Shown one piece after another: positions 54,150 through 63,420 of a stretch of 64,000 bases of DNA (its first letter is position 1; each line of letters begins with the position of its first letter). The stretch comes from Haloferax massiliensis (GTDB lineage Archaea; Halobacteriota; Halobacteria; Halobacteriales; Haloferacaceae): contig NZ_CSTE01000003.1 of assembly GCF_001368915.1 (NCBI RefSeq), positions 124,001-188,000 of the forward strand. Reading direction: 5' to 3'. Below the pieces are notes generated by a model. It did not search any database, was not told the origin of the DNA, and saw only the letters and a list, made by a program, of their open reading frames with translations. The position numbers and the translations under genes are program-made.

Positions 54150-55435
54150 GCGACTTTCACCACCCCGTGGTGCGCGTGGGTCAGATACGTCGCGTCCTCG
54201 GTGACGACCGGAGACGCCATCGACCGCTTGTAGTACGGTTCGGCGAAGTAGTTCCCCGTCTGGAGCCACTCGTCGGCGTCGTCGCCCCACAGCCGCGTCC
54301 CGTCGGCGGCGTCGAAGGCCCCGGTTCGGAGGTAGACCCGGCCGTCGGCGACGGGGGGACGAGCGAGATACGGGAGCGCCGTCGGGTCGCGCTCGTGGCT
54401 CGGCGGCGCTTCGTTCACCACGCGCCACTGTTCGACGCCCTCGTTCCGCGAGAGCGCGTAGAGGTTCTTCGCGCCGACGTACACTCGCTCGTCGTCGACC
54501 GTCGGCGGGCCTGCCACCGCCGAGCCGGTTACGAACCGCCACCGCTCCTCGCCGGTGTCGGCGTCCAGCGCGTAGACGGTACCGCCGACGGTCGCGTACA
54601 GCGCGTCGTCGGTGACGGCGAGGCCGTTGGGCGACCGGCCGTACCGCCCGTCGAGCACCGTCCGCCAGCGCCGCCCGCCGCCGTGGTCGTAGCCGAGGAC
54701 GACGACCGCCTCGCGCTCCCGCTCGAACGGTGTGAAGGCGGCGTAGACGCCGCGCTCGTCGGCGACGGGCATCGTCGTCTCGACTGGCTCGTCCGGGCCG
54801 ACGAGAAGCTCTGCCGGCCCCGGCCGGTCGGCGGTCCACAGCCGACTCCCGTCGTTTCCGACGGCGTGCAGGCGACCGCTCCCGCTTTCGACGTACAGCC
54901 GGTCCCCGTACGCCGTCGGCGTGCCGAGCCGGCCGCCGAGGTCCGCGGTCCACCCGCTCGACCCGTCGCTTCCGACGGCGTGGAGCGCGCCGTCGTACCC
55001 GCCGACGACGACGGTTCCGGAGTCGTCGCCGACGACCGCGGGGCCGCCGCCGAGTCCGTCCGCGAAGCCTTCGACCCACCGGACCGACCCGGACGCGGCG
55101 TCTATCGCGGCCAGCGGGCTCACGAAGTCGTTCGGCCTGTAATAGTGGGTGGCGAATCCGGCGACGTAGACGGTGCCGTCGGCGACGACCGGCGGGGAGA
55201 GTGCGCCGTAGAGCGGCGGGTCGGCGGCATCCCGCGAGACGCTCCACGAGAGGGTTCCTTCGGTCGGGCCGGCGGGGGCGCGACCCGTTGCCTGCGGGTC
55301 GTAGCCGGCGGTCGGCCACGCCGTCGTCGGGGCGTCGAACGTCGCGTCCGGGGTCGGCGAGGAGCCGCCACAGCCGGCGAGACCACCCGCGAGCGCGGCT
55401 CCGCCCGCGGCCAGCACCTCGCGTCTGGAGAGCAT
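54146..55435 (-). CDS. PQQ-like beta-propeller Tat lipoprotein
   Basis: 429 residues. Tat motif SRREVLAAGG (RR 4-5) and lipobox Cys22 (LAGC). Blades include AIDAASGSVRW, AVGSDGSSGW, ALDADTGEERW and ALSRNEGVEQW. It is the first gene of a coupled minus-strand pair and lies head-to-head with a plus-strand pair of similar genes; the 127-base region between (55436-55562) must hold both promoters, with an A/T-rich ATAAAAAC at about 55457 reading toward this gene. Function unknown. Confidence 0.9.
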   Translation of the reverse strand: MLSRREVLAAGGAALAGGLAGCGGSSPTPDATFDAPTTAWPTAGYDPQATGRAPAGPTEGTLSWSVSRDAADPPLYGALSPPVVADGTVYVAGFATHYYRPNDFVSPLAAIDAASGSVRWVEGFADGLGGGPAVVGDDSGTVVVGGYDGALHAVGSDGSSGWTADLGGRLGTPTAYGDRLYVESGSGRLHAVGNDGSRLWTADRPGPAELLVGPDEPVETTMPVADERGVYAAFTPFEREREAVVVLGYDHGGGRRWRTVLDGRYGRSPNGLAVTDDALYATVGGTVYALDADTGEERWRFVTGSAVAGPPTVDDERVYVGAKNLYALSRNEGVEQWRVVNEAPPSHERDPTALPYLARPPVADGRVYLRTGAFDAADGTRLWGDDADEWLQTGNYFAEPYYKRSMASPVVTEDATYLTHAHHGVVKVA

Positions 55436-55562
55436 ACGCCCGCCGTCTCGGCGCGGGATAAAAACCTTCGTGGCTCCCCGCTCGGGGACTCGCCGGACGC
55501 GACCGGTCGCGCCGCCGTCGGAACCACAGACGTATTATCAGTCGGGCCACACGTCCTCGCTG

Positions 55563-56753
55563 ATGCCCTCCTATTCGAGACGCGACGCGCTGAAGGCGAT
55601 TCCGGCGCTCGCCGCCGGTCTCGCCGGCTGCGCGACCCTCACGGGCCGCGACGACTCGCTTCCGATGCCGACCGCGTGGACGGCGGACGTGCGAACCCCG
55701 ACCCGCGCCCGCCGGCCGCCGTCCGGTCCCCTGCTCGTCGGGACTGGAAGCCCGTTTCACGACGACCCGATGGTGACAGCGGTCGACCCCGAGACGGGCG
55801 AGGAGCGCTGGGCGGTGACCGGTCGAAAGGGTCACCGGTCGCCCCTCGGCGTCGACGACCGCCGCGCCTACCTGCTTTCGAAGGCGGGACGGGCCGCGGC
55901 GGTCGACTACGAGGCGGGCGAGCGAGCGTGGACCACCGAACTGACGGGCGTGGACAGAGCCGACCCGGGCGTCGTCCAGTACCCGCCGGTCGTCGCCGGC
56001 GACACCGTCGTCTTCCCCATCTCGGGCACGGAGAACGACGTGGTGGACCGACTGCTCGGACTGTCCCGCGCGGACGGCGACCGACGCTTCCGGGCCGAGC
56101 TTCCGGCCTCGCTCGCCGGCGCACCTGCTCCTGCCTCCGCCGTGGGCGACTCCGAAGCGGGCGTCGTCGCGCCCGTCCTCGACGGGACGCTCCGCCGGTT
56201 CGCCACCGATGGCTCCGAATCGTGGCGCGTCGACGTTGGTCCGTCGCCGTCGTCCGTGGCGGTCGCCGGCGACACCGCCTTCGTCGGGAGCGCGACCGAG
56301 GAGCTGTTGGCGCTCGACGCGGCGACCGGCGAGGTTCGGTGGCGCGCGCCGCTCCGAAACACCGTGTTCGCCCGGCCGCTCGTCTCCGACGGCCGCGTGT
56401 ACGTCGGCGGCGCGGACTACTTCCTCTACGCTTTCGATGCCGAGTCGGGCACCCGGCTGTGGCGGGACGAGCTGGCCGCCCCCGTGACCTGCGGGCCGAC
56501 CCGCGTCGGCGACCGACTGGTGACCGTCGTGGGGTCGGACATCCTCGTCCGGGGGCACAGCGGGACCGTCCCGTTCGACCCGACCGCGCTGTACGTCCAC
56601 GCGACCGACGGGACGCTTCTCAACGAATATCGGTTCGAGGGCTACCTCGACGGCGGCAGGGTGAACTGGGCCGTCGCCGCGGGCGACGGCGTCTACGTCG
56701 GACAGGAGTGGCAACTCGCCCGCCTCGACGCGGAGGTGCTCGATGCCGAGTGA
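55563..56753 (+). CDS. PQQ-like beta-propeller Tat lipoprotein
   Basis: 396 residues from the ATG at 55563; a GTATTATC element about 30 bases upstream supports this start over the longer frame. Tat motif SRRDALKAIP (RR 6-7), lipobox Cys23 (LAGC). Blades include AVDPETGEERW, AVDYEAGERAW, ALDAATGEVRW and AFDAESGTRLW. It overlaps the following propeller gene by 11 bases, so the pair is coupled. Divergent from the minus-strand propeller pair. Confidence 0.9.
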   Translation: MPSYSRRDALKAIPALAAGLAGCATLTGRDDSLPMPTAWTADVRTPTRARRPPSGPLLVGTGSPFHDDPMVTAVDPETGEERWAVTGRKGHRSPLGVDDRRAYLLSKAGRAAAVDYEAGERAWTTELTGVDRADPGVVQYPPVVAGDTVVFPISGTENDVVDRLLGLSRADGDRRFRAELPASLAGAPAPASAVGDSEAGVVAPVLDGTLRRFATDGSESWRVDVGPSPSSVAVAGDTAFVGSATEELLALDAATGEVRWRAPLRNTVFARPLVSDGRVYVGGADYFLYAFDAESGTRLWRDELAAPVTCGPTRVGDRLVTVVGSDILVRGHSGTVPFDPTALYVHATDGTLLNEYRFEGYLDGGRVNWAVAAGDGVYVGQEWQLARLDAEVLDAE

Positions 56754-57999
56754 GCGTCCGGACCGGTCTGAGGCGACCGGGAACCGGGACCGAAACGTTT
56801 CCCGTCGAGAGGTGCTCGGCGGCCTCGCGGCCGTCGGTTCGCTCGCCGTCGCCGGCTGTAGTTCGATTCCCGGACTCGGCGGGAGACGACCGGTCTGGCG
56901 ACGCGATATCGACGGCGCGTTCATGGCCGGCCCGCCCGCCGTCACCGACGAACTGGTTCTCGTCGGGATGCAGGACAAAGCGCTGTACGGCCTGCGGCGC
57001 GAGGACGGCTCGACCGCCCTCCGGTTCGAGACGGGCGGACCGATAGAGGCGCGGCCCGTCGCTCCCGCGTCCGGCGGCCCGTACCACGTCCACAGCACCG
57101 ACGGCGACCTCTACGCCGTCGACTCGGCGGGCGACGAACTCTGGCGCGACGAGGGCACGCCCTACCGAGCGCGACTCGTCCGCACCGGATCGCTCGTCGC
57201 CGAACTCGACCTCGCCGGCCCCGAGAACACGCTCGCGGGCTACGACCCGCAAACCGGCGACCGACGCTTCGAACGAGCCGTCTCGTCGTACTTCCTCAAC
57301 GGCGTCACCGACGACTCGTTCGTGGTGCCCGTGCCGGTGAGCGAGACCGAATCGCGCGTCACGTCGCTCTCGCCGGCGGACGGAAGCGTTCGATGGCGGA
57401 CCGAGCCCCGGCGGTGGTATTCCAACGTGGTCGCGGACGCCCGACTCGTCGTCGCCGCGAGGGACGGAACGCTGACGGCCTTCGAACGGTCCGACGGGAG
57501 CGTTCGGTGGCGCGTCCCCATCGGCGACGTGGGACGGACGATGGTGCTCGGGTCGCAGGCGTACCTCACCCGCGACCGGGACGGCGGGCGGCAGGAACTG
57601 CTCGCGTTCGACCGGGAGACCGGCGAGCGCCTGTGGGAAAATCCCACGGGCTACCAGATTCGGGCGGTCGAGGCCACGGACGACGCGGTGTTCGTCGGGA
57701 GCCGCGTCGACGACCCCGACGGCGGGATTCTCGGCCGAATCGACTGCTTCGGTCTCGACGGGACGCGACGGTGGCAGACCGTCACCGGACTCCCGTCGCT
57801 CGACTCACTCGGCGTCACGGACTCTCGCGTCGTCGCCGTCTGGGACCGGGGCTTCGAGGTGCTGGCCCGCGAGACCGGCGCGTCGCGGTGGTCGTACGAA
57901 CCGGAATCGTACAGTCGGCTCTCTCTCCGCGTCGAGCCGTCGTCGGTGTTCGTCTCGTACGTCGGCGACGGTGCAGTCGCGCGGTTCCCGCTGGACTGA
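56743..57999 (+). CDS. PQQ-like beta-propeller Tat lipoprotein
   Basis: 418 residues. It has a longer polar N-terminus than its relatives, then Tat motif SRREVLGGLA (RR 21-22) and lipobox Cys39 (VAGC). Blades include GLRREDGSTAL, AVDSAGDELW, GYDPQTGDRRF, AFERSDGSVRW and AFDRETGERLW. Second gene of the plus-strand coupled pair. The HEAT-repeat protein gene follows after 87 bases. Function unknown. Confidence 0.9.
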   Translation: MPSERPDRSEATGNRDRNVSRREVLGGLAAVGSLAVAGCSSIPGLGGRRPVWRRDIDGAFMAGPPAVTDELVLVGMQDKALYGLRREDGSTALRFETGGPIEARPVAPASGGPYHVHSTDGDLYAVDSAGDELWRDEGTPYRARLVRTGSLVAELDLAGPENTLAGYDPQTGDRRFERAVSSYFLNGVTDDSFVVPVPVSETESRVTSLSPADGSVRWRTEPRRWYSNVVADARLVVAARDGTLTAFERSDGSVRWRVPIGDVGRTMVLGSQAYLTRDRDGGRQELLAFDRETGERLWENPTGYQIRAVEATDDAVFVGSRVDDPDGGILGRIDCFGLDGTRRWQTVTGLPSLDSLGVTDSRVVAVWDRGFEVLARETGASRWSYEPESYSRLSLRVEPSSVFVSYVGDGAVARFPLD

Positions 58000-58086
58000 C
58001 TTCCACTCGGCGCTGGCGGCGCGCGATGCACCAACCAACTTATTGCTGTACCGAGGGGATACTGCGCCAACGAGGAGCACGAACCG

Positions 58087-59097
58087 ATGGACGACACACG
58101 CCGCGCACCCCCGCTGGAGCGCCTCATCGAATCAGTCGAGGACCGCGCCTACGGCAAGGTGAGCGACTCGCTCGGGGCGCTCCGGGCGGCGTCGGCCGAG
58201 GACCGCAAACAGGCGCTCCGCGAACTTCGAGACCTCGCGGACGACCGGCCGACCGCGTTCGAGTCGTTCCTCCCCGCCGTCACGCCGTTTCTCACCGACG
58301 ACGAGCGCGCCGTTCGACTGCTGACCGCGAAGGCGCTCGTTGCGGTCGCGGAGGCCGCTCCCGATGCGGCCGCTCCCGCGGTTCCGGCGCTCGCCGAGCG
58401 CCTCGCCGACGAAGACGAGTTCTACTTCGTCCGCGCCCGGTCGGCCGAGGCGCTGGGATACGTCGCGCTCGAACACCCCGACGCGGTCGCCTCGCCGGCG
58501 GTGCTCGCGGACCTCCGCGTCGGCCTCTCGTTCGACGAACCCGAGGTGAAACGGAAGCTGGCGAAGGCGCTCGAATGCGTCGCGCTCGGCGACCCCGGCC
58601 GGCTTCGCCACCGCGTCTCGACGCTCGTCGAACACCTCGACGACCGGGACGTACTCGTTCGATATCACCTCTGTACGGCGATGGCGGCCGTCGGCTGTGA
58701 CGCCCCGGACTCGCTCGGCGCGGGTCGGTCGGCGCTCTCCGCTCGGCTCGCCGACGAGAACGCCTTCGTCCGGGGGCGCGCCGCCGAGGCACTCGGGCTG
58801 TTGGCCCGCGAGCGCGGCGGGTCGGTGACGGTTCCGGACTCGGTACTCGATACGGAGTCAGACGCGGCGGCCGAGTTCGTCGCCGAGCGGGTCCGCTTTC
58901 TCCGGGCGTCGGGTGACGGCGATGGCAGTGACTCGCCGGCCGACGGCGTTGGGACGCTCGCCGGCGTTCGAAACACGACCGCGGACGCGGTCGCCGAGAT
59001 TACGTCGCCCGACGCGGACGGCGAGTGTCCCCATTGCGGTGTCGACCTCCCCGAGGGCGCGCCGCCGATGTGTCCGAGTTGCGGCGTTCCGCACTGA
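58087..59097 (+). CDS. HEAT-repeat protein with C-terminal zinc ribbon
   Basis: 336 residues. Alpha-helical HEAT repeats occupy about residues 20-265 (for example DERAVRLLTAKALVAVAEAAPDAA, RARSAEALGYVALEHPDAVA, VRGRAAEALGLLARE). A Gly/Asp/Ser linker follows, ending in a treble-Cys zinc ribbon (CPHC at 314-317, CPSC at 329-332). No signal peptide, so cytoplasmic. The fold is a protein-binding scaffold. Same strand as the propeller pair, 87 bases after it. Partner unknown. Confidence 0.88.
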   Translation: MDDTRRAPPLERLIESVEDRAYGKVSDSLGALRAASAEDRKQALRELRDLADDRPTAFESFLPAVTPFLTDDERAVRLLTAKALVAVAEAAPDAAAPAVPALAERLADEDEFYFVRARSAEALGYVALEHPDAVASPAVLADLRVGLSFDEPEVKRKLAKALECVALGDPGRLRHRVSTLVEHLDDRDVLVRYHLCTAMAAVGCDAPDSLGAGRSALSARLADENAFVRGRAAEALGLLARERGGSVTVPDSVLDTESDAAAEFVAERVRFLRASGDGDGSDSPADGVGTLAGVRNTTADAVAEITSPDADGECPHCGVDLPEGAPPMCPSCGVPH

Positions 59098-59199
59098 TCT
59101 CTCCCGTCTGCTCTCCGCCCTCGCTCGCGGGAGGCGATACGCGCGGTCGGTTGTGGTCTGACGGCGACGGCCCGTGTGTGGCCGGCCGAACGGTACGGT

Positions 59200-60246
59200 T
59201 CACTCGGTGCGGACTTCGAACCTCGCGCCGCCGGTCTCGGCGTTCGTGACCGTCAGTTTCCACCCGTTCGCCTCGACGAACTCGCTCACGATAGCGAGCC
59301 CAACGCCTGTCCCGTCGGCGGACGTCGAATAGCCGTACTCCAAGACGGACGCAACCCGGTCGGGCGGAATCCCCTCCCCGTCGTCCGCCACGTAGAATCC
59401 GGCGGTATCCTCCAGCGGGCCGACCGTGACCGTGACCGTGACCGGGTCCCGGTTATGTTCGACCGCGTTTCGAAACAGGTTTTCGAGGATGTGGTCGAGC
59501 AGTCCAATATCGGACTCGTACTCGACTGCCGGGTCTATCAACACCCGGAGTTCGCTGTCTTCCGTCTCGGTCACCGACCAAGAGAGCTTCGCGTGCGAGG
59601 CGATGGACGCCGACACCGCGTTCGCCTCCCGGCGTCGTCCCATGGTGAGCGTCCGTAGTTCGGTTATCATTCTTGACATCCGATTGAGCGGTTCCACCAT
59701 CGCGTCGAGTTCCTCGCTCTCGAACTCCTCGCGCGCACGACCGAGCCAGCCGATGGCGACGCTGAGCGGATTCCGGAGGTCGTGTGAGACGATGTCGGCG
59801 AACTCCTTGAGGCGCTCGTTGGCGCGTTCGAGTTCCTTTCGCTGTCGTTTTCGCTCGGAGATATCCCGCGTGTTGATGACATAGTAGCCGTCGGAAGTCG
59901 GTTCCGAGGACGTGACCGACTCCACCCAGACGTAACTCCCACCGCCCTGCAAATGCCGGTACTCGATGGCTTCGACGACGTATTCGTCGCTTGAGACGAC
60001 GTTTTTGAAGGCGTCGTACACCCTCTCGCGGTCGTCTGGATGGAAGCACTCCGTGCACGGCACGCCGACTAATTCGTCTTGACCGAACGCTAATAGCCGC
60101 TCGACTGAGGGGCTCTGATACCAGACGACACCGTCTTCGTCGAGCAGTGAAAGCAGGTTGGTCGAGTGAAGTGGGATGTCTTCGAGCGGAATTACCCTGT
60201 CGGATGTCTCGACCCGACCCGGCGTATCCCCCGTCTCATCACTCAT
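59200..60246 (-). CDS. PAS-domain sensor histidine kinase
   Basis: 348 residues from the ATG at 60246. A TATA element GATAATATC (rc of 60269-60277) is centred 27 bases upstream of this ATG, favouring it over the ATG four codons earlier. Layout: one PAS domain (about 25-130, VVWYQSPSVERLLAFGQDELVG), a HisKA helix with the phospho-acceptor in VSHDLRNPL, then HATPase_c with N-box ENLFRNAVEH, DDGEGIP and GTGVGLAIV. No membrane segment, so a soluble cytoplasmic kinase. No response regulator is adjacent. Confidence 0.92.
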   Translation of the reverse strand: MSDETGDTPGRVETSDRVIPLEDIPLHSTNLLSLLDEDGVVWYQSPSVERLLAFGQDELVGVPCTECFHPDDRERVYDAFKNVVSSDEYVVEAIEYRHLQGGGSYVWVESVTSSEPTSDGYYVINTRDISERKRQRKELERANERLKEFADIVSHDLRNPLSVAIGWLGRAREEFESEELDAMVEPLNRMSRMITELRTLTMGRRREANAVSASIASHAKLSWSVTETEDSELRVLIDPAVEYESDIGLLDHILENLFRNAVEHNRDPVTVTVTVGPLEDTAGFYVADDGEGIPPDRVASVLEYGYSTSADGTGVGLAIVSEFVEANGWKLTVTNAETGGARFEVRTE

Positions 60247-60455
60247 GGGGTGTATCATTACAGAGGATGATATTATCTCTTTGCGAGGGAGAAGTCGCGA
60301 CCGAATCGAGTCGAACGGGGGAACAGTTTCGCCGACAGGCTTGGGGCCGTCGTTCCCTGAGCGCGGCTGTCCGGTCGGCCGCGTAGCGGCGCGACGCAGG
60401 TCTCTTCTTACCGGTGGCCGGGCGACCCGGCCCCCACCGCCCTCCGCTCCGATTC

Positions 60456-62630
60456 TCAGTCGTTCGCGTCGGCGAAGTCGACGCCCGTGATTTCGAAGCG
60501 AGTGCCTCCCTCGGCGGATTCGGTGGCGCGGACCTCCCAGCCGTGGGCTTCCGCCACCTGCTTGACGATGGCGAGACCGAACCCGGTTCCCGAGCGCGAC
60601 GTGGTGTACCCGGCCTCGAAGACGGTGTCGCGGTGGTCGGTCGGGATGCCGTCGCCGTCGTCGGCGACGTAGAAGCCGTTCGGGAGGTCGCCGACCGTCA
60701 CCGTCACGTCCGGACCGCCGTGCTCGACTGAGTTACGGACGAGGTTCTCGACGAGTTGCTGGAGCCGGCTCCGGTCGGCGACGACGGTCACCGTCAGCTC
60801 GTTTCGGAGGTCGGCGTCGGCCGTCTCGACGGTCCGCCAGCAGTCGGCGACGAGCGAGGACAGCGACACGAGTTCGCGGTCGCCGACGTCGTCGCCCTCG
60901 CGGGCGAGCGTCAGCAGGTCGTCGATGAGGTCACCGATACGGTCGAGCGCCTCCGCGGCGGTGGCGAGCCGGTCGCTGTCGTGTTCCTCGCGGGCCAACT
61001 CGACGTTGCCGGCGGCGACGTTCAGCGGGTTCCGCAGGTCGTGGCTGACGACGCTGGCGAACTCGCTCAGCCGCTCGTTCTGCCGCTGGAGCTGTCGTTC
61101 GTGCTCGCGTTGCTCGGTCGTGTCGCGGTACATCCAGAGATGGCCGGTCCCGTCGGGCAGTTCGATGGGTTCGTAGCTGCGGGCGAGCGCCCGGCCGTTC
61201 TCCAGTTCGACCGACTCGGCGTAGACGGGTTCGGACTCGGATATCAGTTCGTCGACGCGCTCGACGAAGCCCTCCGGGTCAGTGGTGAGTTCGCCGGCCT
61301 CCCGTGCCAGTTCCCGACAGTCCGCGTCGACGAGGTTCGCGGGCGCCCCCGAGATGTCGAACAGTTCGAGCAGTCGGTCGTTGACGGCGAGGACGGTCCG
61401 GTCGCTGTTCTCGGCGAGGACGCCGACCGGGAGCGCCCCGACGAGCGTCGAAAGCAGGGCGTTGGTCCGTTCGAGCTCGTCTTCGTGATCGACGCGCTCG
61501 GAGACGTCGCGGCTGATTGCGACGAAGCGGTCCTCGCCGGCGAGGTCGAGTCGGCGGGCGTGGACCTCGACCGGGAACGTCGAACCGTCCTTGCGGGTGT
61601 AGACGCTCTCGGCCCGTCGTCTGCCGCCTTTATCCATGTCGTTCCAGATGGCCGTAGCTCGCTCGGCGTCCAGCGTTCGGTCCAAGTCCCAGACCTTCAT
61701 CTCGGTGAGCTCCGCGGCGCTGTAGCCGGTCGCCTCGCACAGTTGGGGGTTCGGGTCGATGATGTCGCCGTCGACGTTGTGGACGTTGACCATGTCGGGC
61801 GACTCCTCGAAGAGCGCGGTGAGCCGCGCCGTCGTCTCTCGGAGTCGTTCCTCGCGCTCGATGCGCTCGGTCACGTCCTGAAACAGCGAGAAGACCGCGA
61901 CGACCTCGCCGTCGTCGTCGGTGACGACGCGGTTGTGCCACTCGCAGCGGATGTGTTCGCCGTCCTTCCGGACGTTCTCGTCGACGCTGTGGTAGCCGCC
62001 GGTGTCCGTGGCGAGTTGGTCCGTGACTGTGTCGACGTTCTCGTAACTGTCCTCCGTGACGATGGCCTCCCAGGTGTGGCCGCGCAGTTCCGCCTCGGAG
62101 TAGCCGAGAATCCCCTCGGCGCGCTCGTTGACGCCGACGATGCGGAAGTCCCTGTCGTACTCTATGACGCCGAGGGGCGACTGCTCGATGAAAAGCGAGA
62201 GCCGTTGCTCGCTGGCCTTGAGAGCGGTCCGCGAGCGGTACTGCTCGACCGCGTTCTCGATGCGGTTGGCGAGGACGGTGTACTGGCTGGTCCCGTGTTC
62301 CTTCTGGAGGTAGTCGGTGACGCCCGCGGAGATGGCGTCGCTCGCGACCTCCTCGCTTCCTTTCCCCGTGTAGAGGATAAACGGCAGTTCGGGGTCGTCC
62401 TCGCGGACGGCGTCGAGGAAGTCGAGACCGTCGAGGCTGGGCATGTCGTAGTCCGAGACGACGCAGTCGAACTCCTCGTCGGCAAGTCTGTCGAGTCCCG
62501 CCGCCACCGACGCCGCGGTCTCGACCCGGAATCGGTCGTGCTCCCGTTCGAGGAACGCCGCCGTCAACTCCGCGAAGGATTCGTCGTCGTCGACGTGCAG
62601 GACGGCCACCTCGTTCACCGTCTCACTCAT
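60456..62630 (-). CDS. Receiver-PAS-PAS-PAS histidine kinase
   Basis: 724 residues, soluble. An N-terminal receiver domain (about 5-122; phospho-acceptor Asp60 in VVSDYDMP, Lys in LQKEHG) is followed by three PAS domains (about 135-255, 265-385, 395-505). HisKA follows with VVSHDLRNPL, then HATPase_c (ENLVRNSVEHG, DDGDGIP, GTGFGLAIV). This receiver-first layout is common in haloarchaea. Its start overlaps the stop of a small upstream ORF by 4 bases. The neighbouring kinase (59200) is similar in the PAS-HisKA-HATPase part. Confidence 0.93.
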   Translation of the reverse strand: MSETVNEVAVLHVDDDESFAELTAAFLEREHDRFRVETAASVAAGLDRLADEEFDCVVSDYDMPSLDGLDFLDAVREDDPELPFILYTGKGSEEVASDAISAGVTDYLQKEHGTSQYTVLANRIENAVEQYRSRTALKASEQRLSLFIEQSPLGVIEYDRDFRIVGVNERAEGILGYSEAELRGHTWEAIVTEDSYENVDTVTDQLATDTGGYHSVDENVRKDGEHIRCEWHNRVVTDDDGEVVAVFSLFQDVTERIEREERLRETTARLTALFEESPDMVNVHNVDGDIIDPNPQLCEATGYSAAELTEMKVWDLDRTLDAERATAIWNDMDKGGRRRAESVYTRKDGSTFPVEVHARRLDLAGEDRFVAISRDVSERVDHEDELERTNALLSTLVGALPVGVLAENSDRTVLAVNDRLLELFDISGAPANLVDADCRELAREAGELTTDPEGFVERVDELISESEPVYAESVELENGRALARSYEPIELPDGTGHLWMYRDTTEQREHERQLQRQNERLSEFASVVSHDLRNPLNVAAGNVELAREEHDSDRLATAAEALDRIGDLIDDLLTLAREGDDVGDRELVSLSSLVADCWRTVETADADLRNELTVTVVADRSRLQQLVENLVRNSVEHGGPDVTVTVGDLPNGFYVADDGDGIPTDHRDTVFEAGYTTSRSGTGFGLAIVKQVAEAHGWEVRATESAEGGTRFEITGVDFADAND

Positions 62631-62887
62631 AGCTGTTCGCCGTGAGTGTTCGACGGAAGATACTTAATCGTGACTGGGCCGGCGGCTCGGTCGAAGACGC
62701 GCGAGTTCGCGGCCTCGGTGAACTGTTCGCTCGCCTCGCGGGCCTTGACCTCCAACACCGCGGGGGCGCGGCCGCGCTGTTGCTGTCCGAACCGTAGACC
62801 GGTCCGAGACGAGACGCTGCGAGCGGCGGCGGCCGTCGACGACGACTGACCGCGAACCTCCGTCGTCCTCCTCACGAACCCTCTCAT
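62627..62887 (-). CDS. Small hypothetical protein coupled to the kinase
   Basis: About 86 residues if started at the Met at 62887 (longer starts at 62935 or 62965 are possible). Its stop codon overlaps the ATG of the receiver-kinase gene as ATGA, the same coupling seen for real gene pairs in this window. Composition is basic and polar, ending in the segment VTIKYLPSNTHGEQL. No family was recognised and there is no membrane segment. It may be a true small gene or a chance frame. Confidence 0.4.
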   Translation of the reverse strand: MRGFVRRTTEVRGQSSSTAAAARSVSSRTGLRFGQQQRGRAPAVLEVKAREASEQFTEAANSRVFDRAAGPVTIKYLPSNTHGEQL

Positions 62888-63420
62888 CGCGGACCGCGAG
62901 ACGTACCGACGGTTCCCGACTGCGAGAGTAACCATCCGATTAAAAATATGTTTTTGAAAACACAATTAGTCTGATATTTAGATGCTCGTCTTTCTCCCGA
63001 CGCGTTCGAAAAAGCGATGCCACAGGCACACTCACGAGACGCTGTTCTACCGATACCGCCGTTGAGGGGCTTTAACGGGACTCGACGGTGGTATCTCGTC
63101 TGCGTGTGAACCTCTCTCGAAAGCCATCGTCCACGAACCGTGGTTCGTGACAGCATTGACCCCGGGGAGCGGGAGATACCGTTCCTCGCTGGCTTGAATC
63201 GCGGTTTCACCAATGAGTCTCCCCTGAACTACACCCGGCTTGCTATCGCTCGTCTTCGGAGGCTTGCGGGTGACGAGCGGTTTTCGACACCAATAGTATC
63301 AGATACTAATATAATCTCTAATTCTGATTATTCCGTGTTGAAAACCCGGCTAGCGAGCTCGTGGGCCGGCGCGGGCGTCCCCGTACAACTATACTGATTG
63401 CCGGCAATCACGACGGTACG
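62888..63420. other. Gene-free, A/T-rich stretch before the alcohol dehydrogenase
   Basis: About 530 bases with no recognisable gene. A/T-rich patches lie at 62940-62985 and 63285-63335. A perfect inverted repeat TAGTATC-A-GATACTA is at 63294-63308, and the dehydrogenase promoter occupies 63386-63409. Some of this may be the remains of a deleted gene, but no homologous fragment was recognised. Confidence 0.5.
63386..63409 (+). promoter_or_regulatory. Alcohol-dehydrogenase promoter with 14-bp palindrome
   Basis: A TATA-like ACTATAC (63388-63394) is centred about 30 bases before the ATG at 63421. It is followed at once by the perfect palindrome GATTGCCGGCAATC (63396-63409), which fills the space between TATA box and expected start site, where a bound repressor would block polymerase. 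Confidence 0.55.

Noticed and set aside
52926..57098. A 1390-codon open frame on the minus strand
   Set aside because: Only its last 407 codons (from 54149) are a real propeller gene; the rest has Arg-rich shadow sequence across three well-supported genes in other frames. High GC content removes stop codons from unused frames.
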